DNA from: Inhella proteolytica
GTDB lineage: Bacteria > Pseudomonadota > Gammaproteobacteria > Burkholderiales > Burkholderiaceae_C
Reading direction: 5' to 3'
NCBI RefSeq assembly: GCF_016093275.1
Contig: NZ_JAEDAK010000020.1
Location: 1 to 64,000, forward strand
Length of the DNA stretch: 64,000 nucleotides
The translations under genes and the position numbers were made by a program. Positions 1 to 9,659 of this stretch are shown here, piece by piece. The notes beneath the pieces are model-generated. The model was not told the DNA's origin, ran no database searches, and saw only the letters and a program-made list of their open reading frames with translations. How positions within the stretch are numbered: the stretch's first letter is position 1; every line of letters begins with the position of its first letter.

Positions 1-254
1 GCGCGCGGGACACGAGCCGCCGGTGCGGGCGGCAGCGGCGCCGGCGGGGCCGTGGCCAGCGGTGCGGCCGGGCGCGCGGCCGGCACGGTGACGATGCGCA
101 AGCTGGCCGCCGACACGCGCGCCACGGGGGCGGCCGAAGCCCCCAGGCGCAGCAGCCCCAGCCACAGGGCATGGCCGGCCAGGCTGATCAGCAGGGCCAG
201 CAGCCACAGCCCGGTGGGGCGCAGCGCCGCCGGCCAGGGGTTGCGGGCGTGCAT
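1..254 (-). CDS. N-terminal fragment of a membrane-anchored Pro/Ala-rich protein (runs off the window)
   Basis: Reading the minus strand from the ATG at 254 gives an open frame to the window edge (84 codons). It starts MHARNPWPAALRPTGLW, continues into a hydrophobic stretch at about residues 15-42 (signal anchor or signal peptide), then becomes very rich in Ala and Pro. Such a layout is common in Burkholderiales envelope proteins with a TonB-like linker, and DUF3108 proteins often begin this way, but no diagnostic domain lies in this fragment. The 56-bp gap to the DUF4197 gene is divergent, so the two may share a promoter region. The function is not known, and the missing C-terminal part would decide it. 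Confidence 0.5.
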   Translation of the reverse strand, partial: MHARNPWPAALRPTGLWLLALLISLAGHALWLGLLRLGASAAPVARVSAASLRIVTVPAARPAAPLATAPPAPLPPAPAARVPR

Positions 255-310
255 GGCGGCGCACCTTAGCAGGCGCAGAATCGTCGCTCGACCCGCTGCC
301 GCCCTCCACC

Positions 311-973
311 ATGAAGCGCCGCCACTGCCTGCTCCTGCTTGCCCCCCTGCCGGCTCACGCGGCCCTGCTTGAAAGTGACGCCGCCCAGGGCGTGCGCGCC
401 GCACTGGAACGCGGCGCGCTGGCCGCAGTGAGCCAGCTCGGCCGGGTGGACGGCTTCTTTGCCCACCCCGAGCTGAAGATCGAATTGCCAGGCGCGCTGA
501 AGGACGCCGCCAAGCTGCTCAAGGCCACCGGCCAGGGCAAGAAGGTGGACGCCCTGGTGCTGGCGATGAACCGCGCCGCTGAAGCCGCCGTGCCGCAGGC
601 GCGCGATCTGCTGGTGCAGACGGTGAAGAAGATCAGCGTGGAGGACGCCCTGCGCCTGGTGCGCGCGAGCGAAGACGACGCGGTGACGCGCTTCTTCGAG
701 ACCAAGACCCGCGAGCCCCTGACCGAGCGCTTCCTGCCCATCGTCACCAAGGCCACCGAGAAGCAGAGCCTGGCCGACAAGTACAACGCCGTGGCCGGCA
801 AGGCCGCCGGCCTGGGCCTGCTGAAGGGCGAGGACAGCAACATCCAGGCCTACGTGACGCGCAAGGCGCTGGACGGGCTTTACCGTCTGATTGGCGAGGA
901 AGAAAAGAAGATCCGCCAGGACCCGGTGGGCACCGGCAGCGCCATCCTCAAGAAGGTGTTCAAGCTGGGTTGA
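311..973 (+). CDS. DUF4197 family protein, probably exported
   Basis: This 220-residue protein has a short hydrophobic N terminus (MKRRHCLLLLAPLPAHA) that looks like a signal peptide. A helical domain follows that matches the DUF4197 pattern: repeated Ala-rich amphipathic helices, a central LVQTVKKISVEDALRLV segment, and a C-terminal region ending ILKKVFKLG. The family is widespread in Proteobacteria as periplasmic proteins of unknown role. No Shine-Dalgarno is obvious before the ATG, but the signal peptide supports this start. The 3' end overlaps the convergent DUF4304 gene by 14 bp. A perfect 9-bp inverted repeat (984-992 with 1003-1011) just past the stop lies inside that neighbour and could fold in the transcript of either gene. 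Confidence 0.8.
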   Translation: MKRRHCLLLLAPLPAHAALLESDAAQGVRAALERGALAAVSQLGRVDGFFAHPELKIELPGALKDAAKLLKATGQGKKVDALVLAMNRAAEAAVPQARDLLVQTVKKISVEDALRLVRASEDDAVTRFFETKTREPLTERFLPIVTKATEKQSLADKYNAVAGKAAGLGLLKGEDSNIQAYVTRKALDGLYRLIGEEEKKIRQDPVGTGSAILKKVFKLG

Positions 974-3062
974 GCCAAGGCTCGGCCAAGGCCTTTTCGG
1001 CCGCCTTGGCCAGCTGCTTGGCGCCTTTGGCCTTGGCCTGCGCGGCCACCCAGCTAGCGGCGGCTCCGCCCTGACCCGCGAGCAGGCGCAGCGCCAGGCC
1101 ACCCACCGCGGGCGCGCGCACGCCCACATCGGGCAGGCGCTCGAAGGCCGCCGTAGCCACGGCCTGCCAGGGGGCGTCGTGCAGTTCGGGGTCGAGCGCC
1201 GACCACCAGAGCAGGCCCATCAGCAGGTCCTCGCTGCATTCGCCCAGGCGCGCGCCCACGCCGGGGCGGGCGCCGGTCGTGGCCCATTCGGTGCGGCCGC
1301 TGCTATGCGGGAAGGCCGCCAGGCGCGCACGCACCCAGTCGCGCCAGGGCTGCAGCTGCGCCGCGTCAAAGCCTGCGATGTGGGCGCGCAGCTCGCGCAG
1401 CCAGCGCTGGCTGGGCTTGGTGGGCACGCCTTCCAGCCAGTGCTGGATTACGGGCGCGGCGGCGGTCTTCAATACGGGCGGTGCGCTGTCCCAGGCAGCT
1501 TGCGCGGGCCCCCCAAAGTCATCGGGCTCGAAGTGCACCGGCAGCAGGCCCGTCACCGGGTCGCGCCGCAGCCAGCGCCGCCAGCTGCGCACGGCGGCCT
1601 TGTCGGCCGGGGCCAAGACCTGTTCGGGGTACTCGGTGAGGCGGCGGCGGATCGCTTCGGGGTCCACTGGCTCCTGAGCCTCCAACTCGGCCATGCGCTC
1701 GCGGCTCTCCTTCATGAACTCGTACATAGAGTCGTTCGGGTCCAGAGGCTTGGAGCGCTCGGCTGCCAAAAAGGCCACGCCCACTTCCCAGCGCTTCACG
1801 ACAGTGACTGACAAGCGCGCCAACCAAGTCCGAATGCCCTCGGTGAGCGCGGCACTATGCGACTGCCCTTCCAGCCAGGCCGCCAAAACTGAGAAGCCCC
1901 AAGGAAAGCGCGCCGTGACCAGTTCCTGCTTCAGGCGGGTTTGCAGGCAGAGCAAGATATCGAACAGCGGCGTGGTCTGCTCCAATTGCGGAAGGCCTGG
2001 GAGCAAGGCCGCCAGCAAAGGTGGCAGAGCCTCGTCCGCGTCGCATCGGCGCTGCGAATCGTAGAGAGCCGAAGGCGCAAGCCCCCGTTCCCAGTTTGCT
2101 GGCTTCTGGAGCAAAGCAAACAAGGTCTCCTCGCGAGCCCGAGCGTCCATTCGGCCGATCTGTGGTCCGGTCGGCAAATCTCGCAGTGGATCTGGGTCCC
2201 GGTGCCGCAACTTGCGGAATTCGGCAAACCATGCATCGGCGAGCTGCGCCGGCGAATGGTGCGAGGACTCCGCTGGCGACTCAAAGGCTTTGACGACAGG
2301 CTTCGGTTTGGGAGGGCGCTGAGCTGCACTCGATTGATGAGCCGCCGTCGTTGACTTTCGCGCACTTGCGCGTGTCCAGGCGCCCGCATCGACCCCGTGG
2401 ACCTGCAGCCAGGTACTCAGCGCGCGTAGATAGGCGGGCGACCAACGCTTCCAGGGCTCCAAGACCGAGTCGACCAATCGCTGCGCGACCTCCCGGTCCC
2501 TGAGCACCAGGGCCGCGGCGAGGCGGGTTGGAATCGAGGGCTCAATGCCGGAGTCCGCAAAATCGCGTACGGCCTCGACCGAGGCATGTTGATCGAACCA
2601 AGGCAGTACATGCCCAGTAGCGGCAAGCTCATGTGCTTCAGCCAAGGCCAGCAAGTCCGTATCTTTGCCCAACTTGCCCTCGGTCTGAACCAACCAATGA
2701 TCTGCAGGTAGCGCATCTTCGAGGTGGCAACGAATGTGGCCGCGGGCGTCGTCCGGCTTCTCGATGCCTTCGAGGCGCCGTTCCTCACCCGGGCACTGCG
2801 CCCGCATCTGGTCAATGGCCGGGAATTGCAAGGCGAGATTGACATAGAACTCACCTCTCGATCCCTCGTTCCACTCACCCGCCTGCAGATTCACGATCTG
2901 CCAATGCCGCTGCACCCCCTCGCCCTGCTCGCGCCAAAGCGTGCGGCTCTTGCGCTTGAAGCCCAGCGGCGCCAGCACCTGACCCAGGCGCTTGGCCAGG
3001 TAGTCGATCTTGGCGCCGGCCTTGTCCTCAGGCGCGGGGCATTTCAGTTCCTTGCTGGCCAT
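960..3062 (-). CDS. Large DUF4304-containing protein of unknown function
   Basis: This is a 700-residue soluble protein with no signal peptide. Residues about 15-130 match the DUF4304 pattern: a GFKRKSRTLWRE segment, then WQIVNLQAG and EFYVNLALQF, a fold seen in small phage- and neighbour-associated proteins. A middle linker (about 240-280) is polar and Pro-rich. The C-terminal 350 residues are helical, and the last 150 (LLMGLLWWSALDPEL, then DVGVRAPAVGGLAL) resemble the helical region of DUF4132/WGR proteins. I chose the start MASKELKCP because an upstream in-frame start would read through the mobB 3' end with no domain support; even so it overlaps mobB by 35 bp. The middle of the gene is less GC-rich than its neighbours, which may reflect acquisition. 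The biochemical role is unknown. Confidence 0.7.
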   Translation of the reverse strand: MASKELKCPAPEDKAGAKIDYLAKRLGQVLAPLGFKRKSRTLWREQGEGVQRHWQIVNLQAGEWNEGSRGEFYVNLALQFPAIDQMRAQCPGEERRLEGIEKPDDARGHIRCHLEDALPADHWLVQTEGKLGKDTDLLALAEAHELAATGHVLPWFDQHASVEAVRDFADSGIEPSIPTRLAAALVLRDREVAQRLVDSVLEPWKRWSPAYLRALSTWLQVHGVDAGAWTRASARKSTTAAHQSSAAQRPPKPKPVVKAFESPAESSHHSPAQLADAWFAEFRKLRHRDPDPLRDLPTGPQIGRMDARAREETLFALLQKPANWERGLAPSALYDSQRRCDADEALPPLLAALLPGLPQLEQTTPLFDILLCLQTRLKQELVTARFPWGFSVLAAWLEGQSHSAALTEGIRTWLARLSVTVVKRWEVGVAFLAAERSKPLDPNDSMYEFMKESRERMAELEAQEPVDPEAIRRRLTEYPEQVLAPADKAAVRSWRRWLRRDPVTGLLPVHFEPDDFGGPAQAAWDSAPPVLKTAAAPVIQHWLEGVPTKPSQRWLRELRAHIAGFDAAQLQPWRDWVRARLAAFPHSSGRTEWATTGARPGVGARLGECSEDLLMGLLWWSALDPELHDAPWQAVATAAFERLPDVGVRAPAVGGLALRLLAGQGGAAASWVAAQAKAKGAKQLAKAAEKALAEPWLNPA

Positions 3063-3564
3063 GTGCTGCCTCCATGGGGGCCGCATGCTGCCAGACCAAG
3101 TCGGCAATCGCGCCGATGTCCTCCAGCTTGAGCCAGGGCCGCTCGACCGGGGGCGGCGCGTCGGTCGCCAGCGCCACGATGCCCGGCCAATCCGGCCACA
3201 GCATGGGCTTGCCCACCTCGGCGCGCCAGACCTCGAGCTTGGGGAAGTCGCCGCTCTTGAAGCCCTCCACCAGCACCAGGTCGCAGCGCTGGATGCGGCT
3301 GAGCAGGTAGGCCAGCGGCGGCTCCTCGGCGCCGCGCAGCTCGTGCATTAGCGCCCAGCGCGAGGCGCCCAGCAGCAGCACCTCCTGGCAGCCGGCCTCG
3401 CGCAGGCGAAAGCTGTCCTTGCCGGGGCGGTCGACCTCGATGTCCTTGTGGCTGTGCTTGATCAGCGAGACCGAAAGGCCGCGCCGGCCGAATTCCGCCA
3501 CCAGCTTTTCCAGCAGGGTGGTCTTGCCCATGCCGGAGCGCCCGGCGATGCCAAAGACTTTCAT
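3028..3564 (-). CDS. mobB: Molybdopterin-guanine dinucleotide biosynthesis adapter protein MobB
   Basis: This 178-residue protein starts MKVFGIAGRSGMGKTTLLEK, which includes a P-loop (GRSGMGKTT, residues 8-16). LIKHSHKDIEVDRPGKDSFR follows, characteristic of MobB, and later LVLVEGFKSGDFPKLEVWR, the Walker-B-like and GFK motifs of the family. MobB binds GTP and assists MobA in attaching GMP to molybdopterin, giving the bis-MGD cofactor used by NapA encoded about 3.5 kb away. Upstream in-frame codons are low-complexity and include a GC-rich repeat, so the ATG at 3564 is preferred. It is divergent from napF across about 150 bp and overlaps the DUF4304 gene downstream. Confidence 0.9.
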   Translation of the reverse strand: MKVFGIAGRSGMGKTTLLEKLVAEFGRRGLSVSLIKHSHKDIEVDRPGKDSFRLREAGCQEVLLLGASRWALMHELRGAEEPPLAYLLSRIQRCDLVLVEGFKSGDFPKLEVWRAEVGKPMLWPDWPGIVALATDAPPPVERPWLKLEDIGAIADLVWQHAAPMEAAHGQQGTEMPRA

Positions 3565-3715
3565 ATCCGTGACCGAAGGGCCGCCCCGAGGACACGAGGG
3601 CCCCCTTGGGGGGTGGCGACTGAAAGGAGACTGGGGACGTCCATTTCGCGATTGTGGTGGTGCCGGCTTGACGCACTGCAAGCCCGTCGGCCGGGCCTGC
3701 GCCCAGAATGCCGCG

Positions 3716-4192
3716 ATGGATCCGCGCCGCCGCTTCTTCTTCCGTGCCCAGCCCATTGCCGCGACGATTCAGCGCCCACCCGGCGCCCTGCCCGAGGCCG
3801 CCTTCGAGCAAGCCTGCACGCGCTGCGATGCCTGCATCACCGCCTGCCCGCCGCAGGTGATCCGGCGCGGCAGCGGGGGCTTTCCGGCGATGGACTTCAG
3901 CCGCGCCGGCTGCGACTTCTGCGGCGCCTGCCAGCGCGCCTGCGCGCCGGGCGCCTTGGCTGCTGCGCCGGGCTTCGGCCCCTGGAAGGCGCAGATCAGC
4001 AGCAGCTGCCTGGCGCAGCGTGGCGTGGACTGCCGCGTCTGCGGCGACGGCTGCGAGGCACGCGCCCTGCGCTTCCCGCCACGGCGTGGCGGCGCGCCGG
4101 TGCCGGTGCTGGACCTGCAGGCCTGCACCGGTTGCGGGGCCTGCGTGGGCAGCTGCCCGGCGCAGGCCATCAAGCTGGTGGTGCCTGCCTGA
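3716..4192 (+). CDS. napF: NapF-type ferredoxin, four 4Fe-4S cluster motifs
   Basis: This 158-residue protein starts MDPRRRFFFRAQP with no cleavable signal. It carries four Cys clusters in NapF order: CTRCDACITACPP, CDFCGACQRACAP, a looser CRVCGDGC motif preceded by another Cys, and CTGCGACVGSCPA. NapF is a cytoplasmic iron-sulfur protein that interacts with NapA and is thought to help in its maturation or in electron supply. Here it is not in the nap operon: it is on the opposite strand, convergent with napC and divergent from mobB. The ATG at 3716 has no strong Shine-Dalgarno, but upstream codons are not coding in character. Confidence 0.88.
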   Translation: MDPRRRFFFRAQPIAATIQRPPGALPEAAFEQACTRCDACITACPPQVIRRGSGGFPAMDFSRAGCDFCGACQRACAPGALAAAPGFGPWKAQISSSCLAQRGVDCRVCGDGCEARALRFPPRRGGAPVPVLDLQACTGCGACVGSCPAQAIKLVVPA

Positions 4193-4198
4193 AAGAAG

Positions 4199-4233
4199 GC
4201 TGGCCTGCGGGGCTCGCGCCGCCGCAGGCCAGC
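4199..4233. terminator. Bidirectional terminator-like hairpin between napF and napC
   Basis: A perfect 12-bp stem (4199-4210 pairs with 4222-4233) with an 11-nt loop starts six bases after the napF stop. Read from the napC side it is followed by CTTCTTTCA, a partly U-rich tail; on the napF side the tail is weak. The position between two convergent genes fits a shared terminator. Confidence 0.65.
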
Positions 4234-4250
4234 ACCAGACCTTCAGGCCC

Positions 4251-4883
4251 TCAGCGCCCTGGGGCCGAATCGGACGCGGCGTTGCTCGGGGGCAGTTGCA
4301 CCGCCCCTTCCTTGGCTGCGCCGATCGGCTGCTCGATCGGTGGCAGCGTGTGCGCGATGCCTTTGTGGCAGTCGATGCAGGTCTGCCCCGCCGTGAACGC
4401 CACCTGGTGACGCGTGGCCGCGCGGCTGTTCTGCTCGGCGTAGTCCATGTAGCTGAAGTTGTGGCAGTTGCGGCATTCCTGCGAGTCGTTGCGCTTCATG
4501 CGTGCCCACTCGTGCTCGGCCAGGATGGGGCGCTTGGCGTTGAACTTCTCGGGGGTGTTGATGGACCCCAGGATCTTGTGCAGCACCTCGTTCGAGGCCT
4601 GGATCTTGCGGATCATCTTGGGCCCCCACTCCTTGGGAACATGGCAGTCCGGGCAGGTGGCGCGCACGCCGGTACGGTTCTGGTAGTGGATGGTGTTGCG
4701 GTACTCGACGAAGACGTTCTGCTCCATCTCGTGGCAGGAGATGCAGAAGGCTTCGCGGTTGGTCCACTCCATCGCCGTGTTGAAGCCGCCCCAGAAGATG
4801 ATGCCGCCGGCAAAGGCCGCGAACAGGACCCAGAACTGCTTGGTGTGGGCAAAGGCCCAGGCGCGTTGGATGAGGGCTTTCAT
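4251..4883 (-). CDS. napC: Membrane-anchored tetraheme cytochrome c NapC
   Basis: This 210-residue NapC/NirT family protein has one N-terminal membrane anchor (about residues 17-38, FWVLFAAFAGGIIFWGG) followed by four heme motifs: CISCH, CPDCH, CRNCH and CIDCH. NapC takes electrons from quinol and passes them to NapB/NapA in the periplasm. Length and heme spacing are normal. The C-terminal 25 residues after the last heme are an acidic/Pro tail. It is the last gene of the napDAGHBC series, ten bases after napB, and faces napF across the hairpin at 4199-4233. Confidence 0.95.
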   Translation of the reverse strand: MKALIQRAWAFAHTKQFWVLFAAFAGGIIFWGGFNTAMEWTNREAFCISCHEMEQNVFVEYRNTIHYQNRTGVRATCPDCHVPKEWGPKMIRKIQASNEVLHKILGSINTPEKFNAKRPILAEHEWARMKRNDSQECRNCHNFSYMDYAEQNSRAATRHQVAFTAGQTCIDCHKGIAHTLPPIEQPIGAAKEGAVQLPPSNAASDSAPGR

Positions 4884-4893
4884 GGCCGGGACC

Positions 4894-5370
4894 TTACTTC
4901 ATGCCTTTGGCACGTTCGTAGGTGTTGGCCACGAGCGGCTTGGCGTCGCTCTGCGGCACATGGCACTGGGTGCAGAAGTAGCGGCGCGGGCTCACCGTGT
5001 CCAGCTCCACACCCTCGCGGGTCTTGAAGTGGGTGACGCTGATCTTGGTGGCGCCGCTCTCCTTGGTCTTCTGCCAGGCATGGCAGTCCATGCACTTGTT
5101 GAAGTTCTTGGTGATCTGGTAGCCGCTGATGGTGTGCGGAATCAGCGGCGGCATCTGCACGAAGTCGCGGTCGCCCACCGGGTGGTCACGCTCCTGCCGG
5201 TGGTTGGCCGGCGGGTTGTCCTGGTTCAGCGGCGTGCCGCCCCGCAGGCCCTGCAGCTTGACGGGCTCGGCCGGCTTGTCGGCGGCGCGCGCCTGGTCCA
5301 CGCCGATGGCAAAGACGGAGAGCGCCAGCAGTACGGGGCCAAAGCGCTTGAAGAAGCCGGGTACTTTCAT
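4894..5370 (-). CDS. napB: Periplasmic nitrate reductase diheme cytochrome subunit NapB
   Basis: This 158-residue protein has a signal peptide (MKVPGFFKRFGPVLLALSVF, cleavage near ARA-ADK) and two heme-binding motifs, CMDCH and CTQCH. The segment around GTPLNQDNPPANHRQERDHP is typical of NapB. It forms the periplasmic complex with NapA and receives electrons from NapC. The start at 5370 is two bases after the napH stop (5373), so translation is probably coupled. Longer in-frame readings upstream are antisense-like and were rejected. Confidence 0.95.
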   Translation of the reverse strand: MKVPGFFKRFGPVLLALSVFAIGVDQARAADKPAEPVKLQGLRGGTPLNQDNPPANHRQERDHPVGDRDFVQMPPLIPHTISGYQITKNFNKCMDCHAWQKTKESGATKISVTHFKTREGVELDTVSPRRYFCTQCHVPQSDAKPLVANTYERAKGMK

Positions 5371-5372
5371 GG

Positions 5373-6224
5373 TCAGTCCCTTCTTGTGTCGAAACGGTGG
5401 GTGAATCGGAAGACGTCGGTGGTGCAGACATCGGCGCAGCGGCCGCAGGCCGTGCACTCGCGGTCGGTGATGACGGGGCCGTGGCCCTGCTTGCCCTTGA
5501 GCGGCATGACGATGACCTGCGGCTCGGGGCAGACGGCGTAGCAGTCGCCGCAGTCGTTGCAGCGGCTGCTGTGCGTGGCGGCCACGCGCAGCAAGGGCTT
5601 GCTGCCCAGCAGCGCATAGGCCGCGCCATGCGGGCACAGATGGCCGCACCAGCCACGCGGTGCCACCAGCAGCTCGAACAGGAACACCGCGAGCGCGCCG
5701 CCCCAGGCCAGGGAGCCGCCGAAGATCAGCGCGCGCTGGGTGAGCGTGACGGGGTTGACGGCTTCCCACACGGCCTGGCCGCTGAAAAAGGCCGCGCCCA
5801 GCACGGCCGCCAGCAGCCAGTAGCGCAGGTTGCGGCTGGGGCTGCGGCCGGTGCTGATGCGCAGCTTGCGGCGCAGCCAGCCGGCGCTGTCGCTCACCAG
5901 GTTCACCGGGCAGACCCAGGAGCAGTAGACGCGCCCGAACACGGCGTAGAAGGCGAGGACGATGCCCACACCGATCAGCGCGGCCGCTTCGGGCCGGTGC
6001 CCCGCCGCCAGGCTTTGCGCCAGCACGAAGGGGTCGGTCAGCGGCAGCACGCCCAGGGTCAGGCTGCTGGCCAGATTGCCCTTGACGATCCAGAGGCCTG
6101 CCAGCGGACCGAGCAGGAAGAGCGTGAAGAGGCCGAGCTGGCTGAGGCGGCGCAGCAGCAGCCAGCGCTGGCGCTTCCACCAGGGCTTGGCGGCCACGTT
6201 CGGCAGCGGCAGCACGGCGCTCAC
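5373..6224 (-). CDS. napH: Quinol dehydrogenase membrane subunit NapH
   Basis: This 283-residue membrane protein has about four transmembrane helices (near 28-48, 80-100, 135-155 and 175-195). Two cytoplasmic CxxxCP motifs (CSWVCPVN and CGHLCPHG) are characteristic of NapH/NosR-type proteins. The C-terminal ferredoxin domain holds two 4Fe-4S motifs, [12 protein letters not shown] and [11 protein letters not shown]. With NapG it forms an alternative quinol oxidation route to the periplasmic nitrate reductase. Its ATG overlaps the napG stop by four bases (ATGA). Confidence 0.94.
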   Translation of the reverse strand: MSAVLPLPNVAAKPWWKRQRWLLLRRLSQLGLFTLFLLGPLAGLWIVKGNLASSLTLGVLPLTDPFVLAQSLAAGHRPEAAALIGVGIVLAFYAVFGRVYCSWVCPVNLVSDSAGWLRRKLRISTGRSPSRNLRYWLLAAVLGAAFFSGQAVWEAVNPVTLTQRALIFGGSLAWGGALAVFLFELLVAPRGWCGHLCPHGAAYALLGSKPLLRVAATHSSRCNDCGDCYAVCPEPQVIVMPLKGKQGHGPVITDRECTACGRCADVCTTDVFRFTHRFDTRRD

Positions 6225-7018
6225 TTCCTGGCCCCGGACGCGGGTTGCGGATAGGCCGGGCTGCCGTCACGCAGCGGCGCAATGTCCCCGCCCTGCTCGG
6301 GCAGGCGCTGGCTGGGCAGGTTGTATTGGGGTTGGTAGCCGCGGTTCTCGGCCTCCCAGCCTTTGCGGTAGTGGCCGCCTAGGCGCCCTTGCGCCAGCTC
6401 GCGCGGCAGCACCTTGATGGCCGCCTCTTCCAGCACGCAGCTCTTCTCGCATTTGCCGCAGCCGGTGCACGCGTCGGCATGCACGGTGGGCAGCAGCATG
6501 GCGTGGCGGTCGCTGCGCGGGTTGCTGATCTTCTCCAGCGTGATGGCCTTGTCCATCACCGGGCAGACGCGGTAGCAGACGTCGCAGCGCAGGCCCAGGA
6601 AGTTCAGGCAGCTCTCGTGGTCGATCAGCACCGCCAGGCCCATCTGGGCCTTTTCAATCTGCCGCAGGGTCGGGTCAAGCGCGCCGGTGGGGCAGGCCTT
6701 GACGCAGGGGATGCCCTCGCACATCTCGCAAGGGATGTCGCGCGCCACAAAGTAGGGCGTGCCGATGGCGACGTCGCGCGCCATGCCGTCGCCGAGCTGG
6801 CTGAGCTTGAGGTTCTGCGGCGGGCAGTCGCGCACGCACAGACCGCAGCGCACGCAGGCGGCCAGGAATTCGGCTTCGTTCAGCGCGCCCGGTGGGCGCA
6901 GGGCCTGAGCCGGCCGCGCCTGCGCCGGGTGTGCGACCAGGGCCGCGCCGCCGGCCGTGAGGCAGGCAGCGGCGGCGCTGGAAGCGCCCTGCAGCAGGTT
7001 GCGGCGGTTCAGGTTCAT
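6221..7018 (-). CDS. napG: Ferredoxin-type protein NapG, Tat-exported
   Basis: This 265-residue protein starts [18 protein letters not shown], a twin-arginine signal, with cleavage likely near AQARPAQA. The mature part carries four 4Fe-4S motifs ([36 protein letters not shown] and [12 protein letters not shown]). NapG is the periplasmic partner of NapH. A longer reading from 7150 would overlap napA in a different frame and lacks a signal peptide at its start, so the ATG at 7018 is chosen; it lies four bases after the napA stop. Confidence 0.95.
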   Translation of the reverse strand: MNLNRRNLLQGASSAAAACLTAGGAALVAHPAQARPAQALRPPGALNEAEFLAACVRCGLCVRDCPPQNLKLSQLGDGMARDVAIGTPYFVARDIPCEMCEGIPCVKACPTGALDPTLRQIEKAQMGLAVLIDHESCLNFLGLRCDVCYRVCPVMDKAITLEKISNPRSDRHAMLLPTVHADACTGCGKCEKSCVLEEAAIKVLPRELAQGRLGGHYRKGWEAENRGYQPQYNLPSQRLPEQGGDIAPLRDGSPAYPQPASGARK

Positions 7019-7022
7019 GGCC

Positions 7023-9575
7023 TCAAACCTTGATGACCTTGACGGCGCACTTCTTGAAGTCGGTCTCCTTCGAGATCGGGCAGGTGGCGTCCAGCGTGAG
7101 CTTGTTGACCAGCCGGCCTTCGTCGAAGAAGGGCACGAAGACGAGGCCACGCGGCACCTTGTTGCGGCCCTTGGTCTCGACCTGGCACTGGATCTCGCCG
7201 CGGCGCGAGGCCACCTTGACGCGCATGCCGCGTTGCAGGCCCCGCGCCTTGGCGTCGTCGGGGTGCATGAAGAGCAGGGCCTCGGGCACGGCGCGGTGCA
7301 GTTCGGGTACGCGGCGCGTCATCGTGCCGGTATGCCAGTGCTCCAGCACGCGGCCGGTGCACAGCCAGAGGTCAAACTCCTTGTCCGGGCTCTCGGCTGC
7401 CGGCTGGTAGGGCAGCGCATAGATCACCGCCTTGCCGTCCTTGTGGCCGTAGAACTTCACACCCTCGCCGGCCTTCACGTACGGGTCATAGCCCTCGCGG
7501 AAGCGCCACAGGGTTTCCTTGCCGTCCACCACCGGCCAGCGCAGGCCGCGCACCTCGTGGTAGGTGTCGAACGGGGCCAGGTCGTGGCCATGGCCGCGGC
7601 CGAACTCGGCGTACTCCTCGAACAGGCCCTTCTGCAGGTAGTAGCCCAGCTGCTGGCTCTCGTCGTTCTTGTAGTCGGGGATGTACTTGCCGTTGACCTT
7701 GCCCATGTCGGCCAAGGGGAACTTGTTGACCTTGCCGTTCTTGTAGAGCACGTCGAACAGGGTCTTGCCCTTGTACTCGGGCTTCTTGGCCAGCAGCTCG
7801 GCCGGCCACACCTCTTCGATCTTGAAGCGCTTGCTGAATTCGATGAACTGCCACAGATCGCTCTTGGCCTGGCCCGGCGCGCTGACCTGCTGGCGCCAGA
7901 ACTGCGTGCGGCGCTCGGCGTTGCCGAAGGCGCCTTCCTTCTCCACCCACATCGCGGCGGGCAGGATCAAGTCGGCGGCCATCGCACTGGCGGTCGGGTA
8001 GGGGTCGCTCACCACCACGAAGGCCTTGGGGTTGCGCCAGCCCGGCAGGATCTCGCCGTTGATGTTGGGGCCGGCCTGCATGTTGTTGTTGGTGGTGACC
8101 CAGTAGCAGCGCAGCTTGCCGTCCTTGAGCGCGCGGCTCTGTGCCACGGCGTGCAGGCCGATCTTGTCGGGGATGGTGCCGTCGGGCAGGCCCCAGATTT
8201 CTTCGGTGTGCTTGCGGTGCTCGGGGTTGGTGACCACCATGTCCGCCGGCAGGCGGTGCGAGAAGGTGCCGACCTCGCGCGCGGTGCCGCAGGCGCTGGG
8301 CTGGCCCGTCAGGCTGAAGGGGCTGTTGCCGGGCTGGCTGATCTTGCCGGTCAGCAGGTGGATGTTGTAGACCATGTTGTTGGCCCAGGTGCCCCGGGTG
8401 TGCTGGTTGAAGCCCATGGTCCAGAACGAGGTCACCTTGATCTTGGGATCGGCATACAACTTGGCCAGGTCTTCGAGCTGCTTGACGGGCACGCCCGAGA
8501 GCTCGCTGGTCTTCTCGGCGGTGTATTCGCTCACGAACTTCGCGTACTCCTCAAAGCTCATCGGCGTGGAGTCGTTCGGGTTGCCCTTGGGCTTGCCGTC
8601 GGCGCCGGGGTAGCCGTTGCTCTTGGCGTCCTTTTCCAGCGCGTGCACCGGGCGCAGGCCGTAACCGATGTCGTCGGCGCCCTTCTTGAAGTTGACGTGC
8701 TTCTTGATGAACTCCTGGTTCACCTTGCCGTTCTTGATGATGTAGTTGGCGATGTAGTTGAGGATCGCCAGATCGGTCTGCGGCTTGAAGATGATGGGTT
8801 GGTCGGCCAGGTCGAAGCTGCGGTGCTCGAAGGTCGAGAGCACAGCCACCTTGGTCTGCGGGTGCGAAAGCCGGCGGTCGGTGATGCGGGTCCACAGGAT
8901 GGGGTGCATCTCGGCCATGTTGCTGCCCCAGAGCACGAAGGCGTCGGCCTGCTCGATGTCGTCGTAGCAGCCCATCGGCTCGTCGATGCCGAACGTGCGC
9001 ATGAAACCAGCCACGGCGGAGGCCATGCAGTGGCGCGCATTGGGGTCGATGTTGTTGGTGCGGAAGCCCGCCTTCCACAGCTTGGCGGCGGCATAGCCTT
9101 CCCAGATCGTCCACTGGCCCGAGCCGAACATCGCCACCGAGTTAGGACCCTCGGCCTTGATGGCCTCCTTCCACTTGGCGGCCATGATGTCGAAGGCCTC
9201 GTCCCAGCTCACGGGCACGAAGTCGCCTTCCTTGTCGTAGACGCCGTTCTTCTTGCGCAGCAGCGGCGTGGTCAGGCGGTCCTGGCCGTACATGATCTTG
9301 GACAGGAAGTAGCCCTTGATGCAGTTCAGGCCGCGGTTCACCGGCGATTCCGGATCGCCCTGCGTGGCCACCACCTTGCCGTCCTGCACGCCCACCACCA
9401 CCGAGCAGCCGGTGCCGCAGAAGCGGCAGGGCGCCTTGTCCCAGCGCACCGTGCTGGCGGCCGCTGTGGTTGGTGCGGCCTCGGCGCTCTGCATCATCAC
9501 CACCGGCAGGCCGGCGGCCGATGCGGCAGCGGTAGCGGCCTGGGTCTTCAGAAAGTCACGACGGTTGGCGTCCAT
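7023..9575 (-). CDS. napA: Periplasmic nitrate reductase catalytic subunit NapA
   Basis: This 850-residue Mo-bis-MGD enzyme reduces nitrate to nitrite in the periplasm. A Tat signal ([11 protein letters not shown]) spans about residues 1-34. The 4Fe-4S ligands are Cys50, Cys53, Cys57 and Cys85 (CRFCGTGC and NCIKGYF). The Mo ligand is Cys183 in RHCMASAV. Further family segments include [10 protein letters not shown] and the C-terminal molybdopterin dinucleotide-binding domain with [16 protein letters not shown]. Length is slightly above the usual 830 or so. It is the second gene of the operon, 84 bp after napD, and no key residue is missing. Confidence 0.98.
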   Translation of the reverse strand: MDANRRDFLKTQAATAAASAAGLPVVMMQSAEAAPTTAAASTVRWDKAPCRFCGTGCSVVVGVQDGKVVATQGDPESPVNRGLNCIKGYFLSKIMYGQDRLTTPLLRKKNGVYDKEGDFVPVSWDEAFDIMAAKWKEAIKAEGPNSVAMFGSGQWTIWEGYAAAKLWKAGFRTNNIDPNARHCMASAVAGFMRTFGIDEPMGCYDDIEQADAFVLWGSNMAEMHPILWTRITDRRLSHPQTKVAVLSTFEHRSFDLADQPIIFKPQTDLAILNYIANYIIKNGKVNQEFIKKHVNFKKGADDIGYGLRPVHALEKDAKSNGYPGADGKPKGNPNDSTPMSFEEYAKFVSEYTAEKTSELSGVPVKQLEDLAKLYADPKIKVTSFWTMGFNQHTRGTWANNMVYNIHLLTGKISQPGNSPFSLTGQPSACGTAREVGTFSHRLPADMVVTNPEHRKHTEEIWGLPDGTIPDKIGLHAVAQSRALKDGKLRCYWVTTNNNMQAGPNINGEILPGWRNPKAFVVVSDPYPTASAMAADLILPAAMWVEKEGAFGNAERRTQFWRQQVSAPGQAKSDLWQFIEFSKRFKIEEVWPAELLAKKPEYKGKTLFDVLYKNGKVNKFPLADMGKVNGKYIPDYKNDESQQLGYYLQKGLFEEYAEFGRGHGHDLAPFDTYHEVRGLRWPVVDGKETLWRFREGYDPYVKAGEGVKFYGHKDGKAVIYALPYQPAAESPDKEFDLWLCTGRVLEHWHTGTMTRRVPELHRAVPEALLFMHPDDAKARGLQRGMRVKVASRRGEIQCQVETKGRNKVPRGLVFVPFFDEGRLVNKLTLDATCPISKETDFKKCAVKVIKV

Positions 9576-9659
9576 GGGGTTCGCTCCTGCTGCGGCCGGT
9601 GGCCGGGTTCGTTCTGCGGGAATCCTCGGGGGAAGGGGTGTCGGCTGCCTTGAACCGGT

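Noticed and set aside
984-1011. 9-bp inverted repeat as a terminator for the DUF4197 gene
   Set aside because: It is inside the coding end of the convergent gene and has no T tail, so coding constraint may explain it.
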